Made by a program: the position numbers and the translations under genes | The notes under the pieces: generated by a model | Databases searched by the model: none | What the model saw: the letters and a program-made list of their open reading frames with translations, nothing else | Told to the model about the DNA's origin: nothing | Part shown: positions 45,071 to 54,929 of the stretch, piece by piece | How positions within the stretch are numbered: the stretch's first letter is position 1 | Layout: each line of letters starts with the position of its first letter | Assembly (NCBI RefSeq): GCF_001672895.1 | Contig: NZ_LZKP01000157.1 | Span: 33,590-97,589, forward strand | Origin: Mycobacterium sp. E740 | Lineage (GTDB): Bacteria > Actinomycetota > Actinomycetes > Mycobacteriales > Mycobacteriaceae | DNA: 64,000 bases | Direction of reading: 5' to 3'

Positions 45071-45730
45071 TCAACTGGCGTCCTGCGACCGCCCGCGGCC
45101 GAGTCGCCATTTGTTCTTCTTCGGCGTCTGGTACGCATCGTGGGTCCACGCGTCCCACATCTCCTCGGCCTCGCCCTGGACCGGACTGTTGCTGACCTGC
45201 CAGCCCAGAGTGACGACTTCTGTTGTGCACCAACGGATCAGCGAGCCGTCGGCACCGATCTCCTGGGCCAGGAGAACTCGCTCGTCGCCGCTGAGCTTGT
45301 CGCTGAACGCCTGCATGGCGGTTTTCAACCGCCAGTAGGGGACCGCTTCTTCGCATTGCCGGCACAGTGCCAACAGTTCGACCCGCACATGGTCGAGCAA
45401 GGACACCGGCTCGACGTCGGCGGGCTCGGCGCGCGCTTCTCGATTGGCGGCAGCCTCGAGGTTCTGCGCCACAGCGCCGTACGTGGCGCGCAGTTCATCG
45501 AGCTCGGCCTGCAATGTCAGGGCTCGCTCACGCCACCACGCGAGGTGGTACTCCGTCAGTTTCGCCTCACAGTCCGCGCATAGTTCTTCTGGCGCGGCCG
45601 GGTGGCTGAGCGGCGTCGGGCTCGCGAGCGCCAGCCCGCACAGGGTGTGGTCATCGCGGCGGTGCAGGTAATCCCCGTGGTGTACCACCGAAGCGGAAGC
45701 GTCCCGTACGTGGCTGTGGGGTGGTTCCAC
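45071..45730 (-). CDS. Unrecognised Cys-containing cytoplasmic protein
   Basis: About 219 residues. N-terminal region has HHGDYLHRRDDHTLCG...LCADCEAKL, a possible single zinc knuckle (Cys/His), followed by a coiled-coil-prone stretch (about 60-95: WWRERALTLQAELDELRATYGAVAQNLEAAANREARAEP), and a C-terminal helical domain ending in basic KKNKWRLGRGR. Start GTG 45730 is 7 nt after TACTTT (near leaderless); TTG 45739 is the longer choice. Function unknown. Confidence 0.62.
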   Translation of the reverse strand: MEPPHSHVRDASASVVHHGDYLHRRDDHTLCGLALASPTPLSHPAAPEELCADCEAKLTEYHLAWWRERALTLQAELDELRATYGAVAQNLEAAANREARAEPADVEPVSLLDHVRVELLALCRQCEEAVPYWRLKTAMQAFSDKLSGDERVLLAQEIGADGSLIRWCTTEVVTLGWQVSNSPVQGEAEEMWDAWTHDAYQTPKKNKWRLGRGRSQDAS

Positions 45731-45793
45731 ACAAGCCAAAGTAGTTGAGGCCGACGGTGACTTCCGTTGGTTTCCGAGAAACCGGCGACGACG

Positions 45794-46162
45794 CTAGTAC
45801 CCCGGCGTGACGACCTGCGCGAGTTCCTCTTCCGGCTGCTGCGGGGGGACAACTGCCGGCATCCGGGGCTGCGGGGAACCGGATTCGTTGCCGGTCGTGC
45901 CGCCGCATTCCGCGCCGCTGACGCCGGGCGGACATCCGGCGCTCGTCACGGCGGTGGCAGCAGCATTGTGCGAGTTCGGCACCAGATACGGAACGCACTG
46001 GCCGGCGTAGAGGTCCGGCTCCTCACCGGTCGGGCAGTCGGCGAGCTGAGCCGGCGATGTCGACGGGCCGGCCGCGATCACTCCGAGCGTCGGCGTCACC
46101 GCCGCGATCGCGAACCCGCCGGCGAGGATCCATCGTCGCGCGGCCAAGGAGTTGTACCTCAT
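45794..46162 (-). CDS. Secreted Cys/Pro-rich small protein
   Basis: 122 residues: signal peptide (about 1-32, RRWILAGGFAIAAVTPTLGVIAAG), then a mature part with four Cys (ADCPTGEE, GQCVPYL, AGCPPG, AECGG) and a Pro/Gln-rich acidic C-terminal tail. ATG 46162 follows GAGAGGG with good spacing; the frame is open farther upstream but lacks a signal. Function unknown. Confidence 0.66.
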   Translation of the reverse strand: MRYNSLAARRWILAGGFAIAAVTPTLGVIAAGPSTSPAQLADCPTGEEPDLYAGQCVPYLVPNSHNAAATAVTSAGCPPGVSGAECGGTTGNESGSPQPRMPAVVPPQQPEEELAQVVTPGY

Positions 46163-46384
46163 TGCCACCCTCTCGCTCGCGAAGTTGTGTGCGTGCACAC
46201 ACCGTATCGCGAAGAGCGCCGTGGAGATGCTTTGCTGCGCTAACAAAGGTAGGGTGTGACGCGACCGTCAATGCGGGCAGAGAGAGAAACAGAGCGTTCG
46301 GGGGTCCGCTCTACGCGCTCGTCCGCCGCTCCCGGCGCTGCCGTGTGCGCCGCAAGACACATGATTCTTTCGAAGGAGATTTCC

Positions 46385-46666
46385 GTGCGACGCATCATCG
46401 GAACGCTGATCGCCGCCGGTGCGGGCGCAGTCACCGTCGCCGCGCCGGCAGCTGCGGACGAATCGGAGTTCCTGCGCCAACTGCAGGATCAATACGTCTT
46501 CCTGACCCCGCAACAGTTGCTCTCCGCGGGGCACAAGGTCTGCGCCGCAGCCGGGCGCGGAGTACCCGCATCCGACTCGGTGATGATGGTGAGCAAAGAT
46601 CTCGGCATCTCGGTGCCTGCCGCCGGCGACATCGTCAGCCTCGCGGTCATCGAGCTCGACTGCTGA
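46385..46666 (+). CDS. DUF732-type small secreted protein
   Basis: 93 residues from GTG 46385 (AAGGAG 6 nt upstream). Signal peptide (RRIIGTLIAAGAGAVTVAAPAAA-DE), then the DUF732 pattern of mycobacterial small exported proteins: FLRQLQDQY...QQLLSAGHKVCAAAGRG...DLGIS...FVxLAVIELDC, with two Cys for one disulfide. A role in host interaction or heme binding has been proposed for some relatives; not testable here. Confidence 0.75.
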   Translation: MRRIIGTLIAAGAGAVTVAAPAAADESEFLRQLQDQYVFLTPQQLLSAGHKVCAAAGRGVPASDSVMMVSKDLGISVPAAGDIVSLAVIELDC

Positions 46667-46736
46667 CCGAGCTGAGGTTTGGTCACAAGCTGGTCAAGCA
46701 GCGCGTGGCGCGATGACTACGGCCTGACAGCGTTGC

Positions 46737-47699
<963 letters not shown>

Positions 47700-47826
47700 C
47701 CGAGCAGGTTGGGTCCCGCCGGTGCGTCCGTCAGGTGAACTCGCTACCCTATTGCCCGGGTTGAGACCGCAGCCTCTCGTGAGAGGCCATGACCGCTGCG
47801 GTGGTGCCGAAACAAGAGGTTGAGGG

Positions 47827-48174
47827 TTGGACGGACAACTTTGTAACGAGAACTGGGTGGGCCGCGTCGCTGTCGTCGCCGCATCCGGGGATCTCGACAT
47901 GCTCACGGCGCCTCAACTGAGGGACGCCGTGGCAGCGGCGCTGGCCAAGGACCCGACGGGTCTGATCGTCGACCTGACCAACGTCGAGTTTCTCGGGTCT
48001 GCGGGGATGCAGGTGCTGATGGAGACGCACAATCAGACCGACGGCACCCAGATCCGGTTCGCCGTCGTCGCGGACGGGCCGGCCACCAGCCGACCACTGA
48101 AGATCACCGGAATCGCCGATCTGATCGACCTTTTCTCGACGCTCGACGTCGCGCTCGACAACCTCACTGCATGA
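47827..48174 (+). CDS. STAS-domain anti-sigma-factor antagonist (first of trio)
   Basis: 115 residues with a single STAS domain: GDLDMLTAPQLRDAV...LIVDLTNVEFLGSAGMQVLMETH, the phosphorylatable Ser being in FLGSAG. Start TTG 47827 after AGAGG. It is 33 nt upstream of an RsbW/SpoIIAB-like kinase, so the two probably partner in sigma factor control. Confidence 0.82.
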   Translation: MDGQLCNENWVGRVAVVAASGDLDMLTAPQLRDAVAAALAKDPTGLIVDLTNVEFLGSAGMQVLMETHNQTDGTQIRFAVVADGPATSRPLKITGIADLIDLFSTLDVALDNLTA

Positions 48175-48206
48175 GGACGGGCCCCACGGGGTAACCAGAC
48201 CTCACC

Positions 48207-48656
48207 ATGAACTCTCCGACGGAACTTGGATTTTCGAGCAACGGACCCGCAGACGCACATACCGTTGCCGAGTTCCGCAATGCTTTTGCGCACTGGCTGC
48301 GCACCAATTTCGGGTTCGACGCCGACCGGTTCAGCGACGTGCTGCTCGCGGTGAACGAGGCGTTGACCAACGCGGCCGAGTTCGCCTACTTCCAGTCTGG
48401 AAGGCCCGGCACGATGTCGGTGACCGCCCGTTACGACGGACGGAATCGCCGGCTTGTGACGACGGTCAGCGACCAGGGCAGCTGGCTGGAGAAGGTGCCG
48501 GACGGCAAGCCGAACACCCGCGGTCGCGGCATCGAGTTGATGCAGGCACTGTCGGACCGCGCAACGATCGACAGATCAGATTCCGGTACGCGCGTGCAAC
48601 TCCAGTTCAACGACTGCCCGCTGCTGTCACAAGAGCGCTTCGCGACTTCCGCGTAA
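48207..48656 (+). CDS. Anti-sigma factor / STAS kinase, GHKL ATPase (RsbW/SpoIIAB-like)
   Basis: 149 residues. Bergerat-fold ATPase motifs: N-box LLAVNEALTNAAEF (residues about 47-60), G1-type DQGSW, G2-type RGRGIELM. Such proteins bind a sigma factor and phosphorylate a STAS antagonist. It lies between two STAS genes on the same strand, which makes a partner-switching module; no sigma factor gene is within the window. Confidence 0.85.
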   Translation: MNSPTELGFSSNGPADAHTVAEFRNAFAHWLRTNFGFDADRFSDVLLAVNEALTNAAEFAYFQSGRPGTMSVTARYDGRNRRLVTTVSDQGSWLEKVPDGKPNTRGRGIELMQALSDRATIDRSDSGTRVQLQFNDCPLLSQERFATSA

Positions 48657-48726
48657 CTGGTTTGAGCATCGGCCGCGGCGGGTAAAGCCGCGATGCTGAG
48701 TCACCGTCGCAGGAAGCGAGCGCAGG

Positions 48727-49143
48727 ATGTCCGTCGCGCCCATCCACTCCCTGCCGTCGTCTCTGCCCAAGCGCCAGTTGAGCGTCACCACCAGCGCCTG
48801 GGCGGGCGGCAGGACGGGGCGTATCACCGTCTCGGTCAGTGGTGAGGTCGACGCCGCTAATGCCAAGGAGTTCGCCACCGCGGTAGGTGAGGCGGTCAGC
48901 GACGCCCGTCGCGTGCTCCTCGACCTCTCCGGCCTGGAGTTCTTCGCGTTCGACGGCATAGCGGCTCTGCACGCGCTCAATGCGCGTTTGGCCCGCTCGG
49001 GGACGAGTTGGAGCGTGTTGCCCAGCGCGGCCGTCGCCAGGGTCCTGACGCTGTGCGACCCTGAGCAGTTGATCCCGCGGGCTCTGTTGTCAGAACCGAC
49101 GCGCTTGGGGCGGGCATCGTTGCGGTTGGTGGGACAGCCGTAG
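48727..49143 (+). CDS. STAS-domain anti-sigma-factor antagonist (second of trio)
   Basis: 138 residues with a 25-residue N-terminal extension and a STAS core: ITVSVSGEVDAANAKEFATAV...VLLDLSGLEFFAFDGIAALHALN. At the phospho-site where a Ser/Thr stands in the first paralogue (GSAG), this protein has FAFDGI; the Asp may mimic permanent phosphorylation or dephosphorylation insensitivity. That would make it a constitutive or differently regulated antagonist. Confidence 0.8.
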   Translation: MSVAPIHSLPSSLPKRQLSVTTSAWAGGRTGRITVSVSGEVDAANAKEFATAVGEAVSDARRVLLDLSGLEFFAFDGIAALHALNARLARSGTSWSVLPSAAVARVLTLCDPEQLIPRALLSEPTRLGRASLRLVGQP

Positions 49144-49520
49144 CGATTGTGACCGCCGGGGCCGCTGAGGTCGGTTTGCTGCCGTGTCGCTTTGTGATCT
49201 AGGGCTCAATTTCACGGCGGAAAATAAGAAAACGTTATAGCGAGCCATTTCACATTCATTCTCGAAGTCATGCTGGATTTACCGTTTCCACAGTTCAGCG
49301 GCCGGAATTAGGCTTGTCATCGAAGGTGGCCGGCAGGTAACGAAGACTTTTCTAAGCGGTGTCTGAGAGGGTTGCGGCAATCGCCGTCGGTCGGCGTTCT
49401 CGGCGCGGAAACGCGTCGGATTCCGTCGCTAGACTCGTTTTCGAGATCGCGCCTACGGGTGCGCTATGACCTGGAGTCTAGGGCCGGTGAACGCCATGCC
49501 GGCGGAGGTACCGAAGAACA
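49144..49520 (+). promoter_or_regulatory. 377-nt gene-free region before the beta-propeller gene
   Basis: No ORF with support on either strand. A+T-rich patch 49205-49275 (GGAAAATAAGAAAACGTTATAG) is unusual for this genome and a promoter candidate. GGAGG at 49503-49508 is a ribosome site 12 nt before ATG 49521. A long 5' leader is possible. Confidence 0.4.
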
Positions 49521-50531
49521 ATGGTTGACTTTTTGATGCCTGAACACGTTCATGCCGCGCATACGGCGCTGAATCGGGGACCCGTGGGCGACATCGCCGC
49601 GGCCGGGACCGGCTCAGTCGTGGTGACGCATCCCGGCGACGACAGCGTCGCGGTGCTCGACGGACGCGCCTTGGCGGCCGAGGCGATGATCGCCCTCAAC
49701 GGCGAGCCGTTCGCCGTCGCCGTGCATGACGACCGCGCCTACGTGAGCACGTCGTCATGGAGCCAGGAGGACGAGGTCGCCGTCATCGACACCACCACGA
49801 AGACGGTGATCGCCGCTTATCCGCTGGCAGACAACGTGACGGCACTGGCCGTCAGCCCCGACGGCAAGCGGGTGTACGCCGGGCGAACCGGTGACGGCTA
49901 CATCAACGTCGCGGTGATCGACATCCCGGCCGACCGGGTCGGCACGATCGACGTCGCTACTGGCGCCGGCATCGGCATCGACGCCCTGGCGCTCGACGCG
50001 CGCGGCACGCATCTCTATGTCGCGACCACCGACGCCCGCGGCAGCGCGGTGGTGGTCGTCGAACTCGAGACCGGACGGCTGGGACGCGCTGTGCGGATCG
50101 GCTCACCGATCCGCGACATCGCTGTCGCCGATGACACCGCCTATGTCCTGAGTTCGGACCGCGCCCGGGGTGGCTTGGTGCACGTCGTGGATCTGTCGAC
50201 GGGTCGCATCACCCGCGTCGTCGAACTGGGCGGCGCGCCCACGCAACTCGCGATGGGAGCGGACGGGACCAGGGCCTACGTCGTCGACTATGACCGCGTC
50301 GCGGTGCTGTGCACACTCACGTTGAAGGTTGTCGACACTGTCACCGTCGAGGGCCGCCCGTCCTGTGTGACGGTCGACTCGCGCGCCGGCCGGGTGTATG
50401 TCGCCGACTATGCGGGCGGAGTGACGATGTTCGCCGTCGACTCGGCGATGCCGCTGCTGTACTCGCATTTCGTGGCGACCGATCCGATCGTCGCCGCCGA
50501 CGTCCGCGAACTCGAACCGGCGCTTCGCTAG
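49521..50531 (+). CDS. YVTN-type seven-bladed beta-propeller protein
   Basis: 336 residues composed of about seven repeats of 40-45 residues, each with the pattern VAVIDTTTKTV...L...ALAVSPDGKRVYAG; e.g. blades near residues 40, 85, 130, 180, 220, 265 and 300. No signal peptide or TM helix is visible, so it is probably cytoplasmic despite surface-propeller relatives. It resembles M. tuberculosis Rv1057, a stress-induced propeller. No catalytic motif. Its stop shares bases with the convergent secreted protein. Confidence 0.78.
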   Translation: MVDFLMPEHVHAAHTALNRGPVGDIAAAGTGSVVVTHPGDDSVAVLDGRALAAEAMIALNGEPFAVAVHDDRAYVSTSSWSQEDEVAVIDTTTKTVIAAYPLADNVTALAVSPDGKRVYAGRTGDGYINVAVIDIPADRVGTIDVATGAGIGIDALALDARGTHLYVATTDARGSAVVVVELETGRLGRAVRIGSPIRDIAVADDTAYVLSSDRARGGLVHVVDLSTGRITRVVELGGAPTQLAMGADGTRAYVVDYDRVAVLCTLTLKVVDTVTVEGRPSCVTVDSRAGRVYVADYAGGVTMFAVDSAMPLLYSHFVATDPIVAADVRELEPALR

Positions 50532-50836
50532 CGGGCGCTGCAGTCCAGCGATACCGAGACCGGCTGGCTGATCACCTCGGGGAACAGCACCCCGTCCTGA
50601 TGGCCGCCGAGCAGCGGTTTCAACTGGGTGAACTGCTGCGGGTTACGCACACTGGTGACGACGCACTTGTCCATCGGGCCGGTGCCGATCTTGTCGATGC
50701 GGACGGTGTACCCCTGGTTCTGCAGCTTCTCGATCACTTCGGCGGCAGTCTCCTGCTGCGCCGACGCCAGTACGGCAGGCGCGGCCAGTAGTCCACAGGC
50801 GCCCGCGGCGGCGGCCAGTACGCGGATGATCCTCAT
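50528..50836 (-). CDS. Small secreted protein, one disulfide pair
   Basis: 102 residues: signal peptide (about 1-26, ending LASAQQ), then a mature domain with two Cys (MDKCVVTSV, SLDCSAR) in the order of mycobacterial small exported proteins: AAEVIEKLQNQGYTVRIDKIG. It overlaps the convergent propeller by 4 nt (CTAG shared stops). Function unknown. Confidence 0.68.
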   Translation of the reverse strand: MRIIRVLAAAAGACGLLAAPAVLASAQQETAAEVIEKLQNQGYTVRIDKIGTGPMDKCVVTSVRNPQQFTQLKPLLGGHQDGVLFPEVISQPVSVSLDCSAR

Positions 50837-50854
50837 CGCCTCAATGATGCTCCA

Positions 50855-52045
50855 TCAGCGCTCGGCGCGCTGGTATGCGGTCACGACCGCAGCGCCGCCC
50901 AGGCCGATATTGTGCTGAAGCGCCGCGGTGACGTTGTCGACCTGTCGCTTGTCGGCCGTCCCGCGCAGCTGCCACGTCAGCTCCGCGCACTGCGCCAGGC
51001 CCGTCGCGCCGAGCGGATGGCCCTTGGAGATCAGCCCGCCCGACGGGTTGACCACCCAGCGCCCGCCGTAGGTCGTGTCGTTGTTGTCGATCAGCTTCGG
51101 GGCCTCGCCTTCAGCGCACAGCCCGAGCGCCTCGTAGAGGAGCAGCTCGTTGGCCGAGAAGCAGTCGTGCAGCTCGATCACCTGGAAGTCGGTGGGCCCG
51201 AGCCCGGACTGCTCGTAAACCTGCTGTGCCGCTTTGACATTCATGTCATAACCGATGAGGTTCTTGGCGCTGCCGTCGAAGCTGGACTCGAAGTCCGTGG
51301 TCATCGCCTGGCCGACGATCTCCACCGCCTGGCCCGCGAGACCATGTTTGTCGACGAACGCCTCGCTGGCCACGATCGCGGCGCCCGAGCCGTCGGAGGT
51401 CGGCGAGCACTGCAGCTTGGTCAACGGATCGGAGATCATCTTCGCGGCCAGGATGTCGTCGAGCGTGTACTCCTCCTGGAACTGCGCGTAGGGGTTGTTC
51501 ACCGAATGCTTGTGGTTCTTGAAGCCGATCTTCGCGAAATGCTCTGCGGTGCTTCCGTGCTGGCGCATGTGCTCGCGGCCGGCGGCGCCGAACATCCACG
51601 GCGCCACGGGAAACCCGAACTCGTCGATCTCGGCCATCGCCTTCACGTGCCTGCCCATCGGCGATTCGCGGTCGTCGTGGCCACCCTGCAGAGAACCGGG
51701 TTGCATCTTCTCGAAGCCGAGCGCGATCGCGCAGTCGGCGAGCCCACCGCGGATCGTCTGCGCGGCAAGGAACAGCGCCGTCGAACCCGTCGAGCAGTTG
51801 TTGTTGACGTTGGCGATCGGGATGCCCGTCATGCCCAGTTCGTAGAGCGCGCGGTTGCCCGATGTCGAGTCGCCCGCGACGTAGCCGACGAAGCCCTGCT
51901 GCACCTCGGAGTAGTGGATGCCGGCGTCCTCGAGTGCCTTGGTGCCGGACTCCTTGGCCATCTGGGGGTAGTCCCAGCCCTCGCGGCGGCCGGGCTTCTC
52001 GAACTTCGTCATTCCGACGCCGACGACGAACACTCGCTCAGCCAT
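50855..52045 (-). CDS. Lipid-transfer-protein-like thiolase (SCP-x/Ltp family)
   Basis: 396-residue thiolase-fold enzyme. Nucleophile Cys in NNNCSTGS (about residue 88), second site HDCFSANEL, third motif [11 protein letters not shown]. This motif set (no C-terminal CxGxG Cys of degradative thiolases) is of the SCP-2/lipid-transfer thiolase family, whose mycobacterial members (Ltp2-4) act in sterol side-chain cleavage. ATG 52045 is preferred (AAAGGA upstream) over TTG 52051. An inverted repeat lies 25 nt upstream. Confidence 0.82.
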   Translation of the reverse strand: MAERVFVVGVGMTKFEKPGRREGWDYPQMAKESGTKALEDAGIHYSEVQQGFVGYVAGDSTSGNRALYELGMTGIPIANVNNNCSTGSTALFLAAQTIRGGLADCAIALGFEKMQPGSLQGGHDDRESPMGRHVKAMAEIDEFGFPVAPWMFGAAGREHMRQHGSTAEHFAKIGFKNHKHSVNNPYAQFQEEYTLDDILAAKMISDPLTKLQCSPTSDGSGAAIVASEAFVDKHGLAGQAVEIVGQAMTTDFESSFDGSAKNLIGYDMNVKAAQQVYEQSGLGPTDFQVIELHDCFSANELLLYEALGLCAEGEAPKLIDNNDTTYGGRWVVNPSGGLISKGHPLGATGLAQCAELTWQLRGTADKRQVDNVTAALQHNIGLGGAAVVTAYQRAER

Positions 52046-52069
52046 GGGCAATCCTTTCGCTGCGCTGCG

Positions 52070-52091
52070 CTGACAGAAACATACCTGTCAG
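52070..52091. promoter_or_regulatory. CTGACAG...CTGTCAG inverted repeat before the thiolase
   Basis: CTGACAG (52070-52076) and CTGTCAG (52085-52091), 8 nt apart, are exact inverted repeats; the centre contains TATGTT, a possible -10 on the minus strand. It overlaps the kinase stop (52088) and lies 25 nt upstream of the thiolase start, as an operator would. Confidence 0.5.
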
Positions 52092-53683
52092 CCGTACTTC
52101 AACCACCACTTGTGCAACTCGTCGAGGTTGTCGCTCTGCGCGTCACCCAGCAGCAGATCCACGTTCTTGGTCCACGCCACGTCCTGGTTGCCGTCGAAGA
52201 CGCCGCACGCGATGCGACCTGCGACCTGGTCGGGCGTCGCGTCGTAGTGCCAGGTGGTCGGTGAGCCGACGTCGCTGTTCGGGCACGTCAGCAGTTCGGA
52301 GTTCGCCGCGACGGAGTCGTCGAAAGCCTTGTCGAGGGTCTGCTGGTCGGCGAACAGCGAGTATCGCCCGTCTGGAGGGCTGCCATCGGCGGCGGGTGGC
52401 CGGCAATCAACGGTGGCCAACGCGCCGGTGGCCGGCGGGTGCACTGCCTCGCACACGGTGTCGTCGTAGCCGCTCGGCAGCAGCTCGAGCAGCTTGGCGT
52501 CGAACGAGTCGGGGTTCGGTGCGCTGCGCCGGGTGGTGCGCTCATTGGATGTCGTGCGCTCGGTGTCGCTCGTGGCCGACGCGGACGACTCGTCGTCGGG
52601 TTTGACGAGGAACCAAATCCCGACTGCGCCGAGCACCAACGCAAAGACGGCAGCGGCCACGGCGATCGGGATCCACGTCGTGTTCTTGCGCGGCGGGCGT
52701 GGCGGTCCCGGCGGTCCCGGGTGGCCGGCAAGACCCGGCGGTCGGGGCATTGGTGGCGGTGTGTGGTGCCAGCCGGCTGGTGGCGGCGCGCTCGGCGCCG
52801 GCTGGCTGCGTTGCAATATCGTCGCTGTCTGATCCTGATCCCGTTGTGTCAGAGCGTCATTCGCCGCGGCGGCCAGGTCGCCGGCAGTGGCGTAGCGGTC
52901 CTGCGGGTTCTTGGCCATGCCACGGGCGATCACCGCGTCCAGCGCGGCCGGGACGCCGGGCCGCTGTTGGCTGGGCTTCGGGACGGGTTGCATCAGGTGG
53001 GCGGTGATGACGACGCTGACGCTGTCGCCGGGGAACGGCTGGGAACCGGTGAGACATTCGTGCAGAACACAACTCAGCGCGTACACGTCCGCCCGGGAGG
53101 TCACCTCGTCGCCGGTGAACCGCTCCGGTGCCATGTACGCGTAGGTGCCGACGGCGGTGCCCAGTTCGGTGAGCTTCTCGTCGGTGGCGGCGTTGGCGAT
53201 GCCGAAGTCGACGAGGTAGGCGAAGTCGTCGCGGGTCAGGATGATGTTCTCGGGCTTGACGTCCCGATGCATGATGCCGCTCTCATGAGCGGCGTCGAGC
53301 GCGGCGGCGATCTGCTTGACGATCGCCACCGCACGCGCGGGCGCCATCGGACCGTAGTCCTTGAGCGCCTTGCGCAGATCGGTGCCGTCGATCATGCGCA
53401 TGTCGACGTAGAGCAGGCCGTCGACCTCGCCGTAATCGTGGATCGGCACCACATGGGGCTCCTGCAGCCGGCCCGCCGAGTGTGCCTCGCGCTGTAGCCT
53501 CTTGCGGAACACAGGGTCGCTCGAGGCAGACTCGGGCAGCAACTTCAACGCGACGATGCGGTCCTTGACCGTGTCCTCGGCTTCGTACACCTCACCCATG
53601 CCGCCCTTGCCCAAGAGCCGCCGCAGCCGATAGGGGCCGATCTGGGAGCCGACTCGTGATCCCTCCCGCTCGGGGTCGGTCAT
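52088..53683 (-). CDS. Transmembrane Ser/Thr protein kinase
   Basis: 531 residues. Kinase domain (about 17-275): P-loop GKGGMGEVY, catalytic K47, HRDVKPEN (D141), DFG (D159), APE. A Pro/Gly-rich juxtamembrane stretch (290-335) leads to one TM helix (about 337-358) and an extracellular domain of about 170 residues with four Cys, no PASTA repeats. The layout is like mycobacterial PknE/PknF/PknJ-type kinases with a small Cys-paired sensor domain. AAGGAG precedes ATG 53683. Targets unknown. Confidence 0.88.
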   Translation of the reverse strand: MTDPEREGSRVGSQIGPYRLRRLLGKGGMGEVYEAEDTVKDRIVALKLLPESASSDPVFRKRLQREAHSAGRLQEPHVVPIHDYGEVDGLLYVDMRMIDGTDLRKALKDYGPMAPARAVAIVKQIAAALDAAHESGIMHRDVKPENIILTRDDFAYLVDFGIANAATDEKLTELGTAVGTYAYMAPERFTGDEVTSRADVYALSCVLHECLTGSQPFPGDSVSVVITAHLMQPVPKPSQQRPGVPAALDAVIARGMAKNPQDRYATAGDLAAAANDALTQRDQDQTATILQRSQPAPSAPPPAGWHHTPPPMPRPPGLAGHPGPPGPPRPPRKNTTWIPIAVAAAVFALVLGAVGIWFLVKPDDESSASATSDTERTTSNERTTRRSAPNPDSFDAKLLELLPSGYDDTVCEAVHPPATGALATVDCRPPAADGSPPDGRYSLFADQQTLDKAFDDSVAANSELLTCPNSDVGSPTTWHYDATPDQVAGRIACGVFDGNQDVAWTKNVDLLLGDAQSDNLDELHKWWLKYG

Positions 53684-53820
53684 CGATGCTCCTTGGGCGG
53701 TGCGGCAGCCGTGCGGTAGCCGGCGAAAACACCCTAATCGGGGAGTGCGCCGGATGCGGCTCTATCGCCGAACGTGAACTCGTGGTCGCGCGTGCGGTTC
53801 GTGGTGTAAACCTGCAGGAG

Positions 53821-53834
53821 TAGAACGTGTTCTA
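53821..53834 (+). promoter_or_regulatory. KstR-type operator
   Basis: TAGAACGTGTTCTA fits the KstR motif TnnAACnnGTTnnA exactly. It sits 22 nt before ATG 53857, within the probable promoter. KstR is the TetR repressor of cholesterol-degradation genes. Confidence 0.75.
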
Positions 53835-53856
53835 GTTCGGCTGCGAAGGAGTCGGT

Positions 53857-54906
53857 ATGGGCCTGCGGGTCGTGCAATGGGCAACCGGGGGTGTGGGCGT
53901 CGCAGCGATCAAAGGAGTGCTCGAACACCCTGAACTCGAGCTCGCCGGCTGCTGGGTGCACTCGCCGGACAAGGCGGGCAAGGACGTCGGCGAGATCATC
54001 GGCACTGAACCTCTTGGCGTCACCGCGACGAACAGCGTCGAAGACATCCTCGGGCTCGACGCGGACGCGGTGATCTACTCACCGCTGCTGCCCGACGCCG
54101 ATCAGGTGGCGGCCCTGCTGCGCTCGGGCAAGAACGTCATCACGCCCGTCGGCTGGGTCTACCCGAGCGACCGGCAGGCCGCCCCGCTTCGCGAGGCCGC
54201 GATCGCGGGGAACGCGACGCTGCACGGCACCGGAATCGCCCCCGGCGGGATCAGCGAGAAGTTCCCGCTGCTCTTCTCCGCCTTCTCCACCGCGGTGAGT
54301 TTCGTTCGCGCCGAGGAATATTCGGACCTGCGGACCTATGACGCCCCCGACGTCGTCCGGCACGTGATGGGGTTCGGCGAGGTGCCGGACAAGGCGCTCA
54401 GCGGACCGATGCAGAAGCTGCTCGACGGCGGCTTCATCCAGGCCGTGAAGATGATCGTGGACAAGGTCGGTTTCCGTGCGGACTCGCGAGTCCGCTCGAC
54501 GCAGGAGATCGCCGTCGCGACGGCGCCGATCGAGTCTCCGATCGGGGTCATCGAGCCGGGACAGGTCGCGGGGCGAAAGTTCCACTGGGAGGCCGTCGTC
54601 GACGACGAGCCGGTCGTTCGCGTCACGGTCAACTGGCTGATGGGGGAGGAAAACCTCGATCCCGCATGGACTTTCGGCCCCGAAGGGCAGCGCTATGAGA
54701 TGGAGGTGCGGGGCAACCCGGATGTCAACATCGTCGTCAAGGGCTTCCAGTCGGCCGTCGGCGGGGAGGGCCCGGAGTACGGCATCGTGGGTACCGCGGC
54801 ACACTGCGTGAACTCCGTGCCCGCCGTGTGCGCCGCCGAACCCGGGATCGCGACGTATCTCGAGCTGCCGTTGATCAGCGGCAAGGCGGCACCGGGGCTC
54901 GGGTAG
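53857..54906 (+). CDS. NAD(P)-binding dihydrodipicolinate-reductase-like protein (Rv1059 type)
   Basis: 349 residues. Rossmann start RVVQWATGGVGVAAIKGVLEH and NVITPVGWVYP; the C-terminal half has the substrate domain of the DapB-like/amine dehydrogenase family. The reaction is unknown. ATG 53857 has AAGGAG 5 nt upstream. The KstR-type operator just upstream, plus the gene's place before patatin genes, suggests a lipid/sterol role. Confidence 0.78.
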   Translation: MGLRVVQWATGGVGVAAIKGVLEHPELELAGCWVHSPDKAGKDVGEIIGTEPLGVTATNSVEDILGLDADAVIYSPLLPDADQVAALLRSGKNVITPVGWVYPSDRQAAPLREAAIAGNATLHGTGIAPGGISEKFPLLFSAFSTAVSFVRAEEYSDLRTYDAPDVVRHVMGFGEVPDKALSGPMQKLLDGGFIQAVKMIVDKVGFRADSRVRSTQEIAVATAPIESPIGVIEPGQVAGRKFHWEAVVDDEPVVRVTVNWLMGEENLDPAWTFGPEGQRYEMEVRGNPDVNIVVKGFQSAVGGEGPEYGIVGTAAHCVNSVPAVCAAEPGIATYLELPLISGKAAPGLG

Positions 54907-54929
54907 CCGAGCTGGCACACTCGAGGGCT

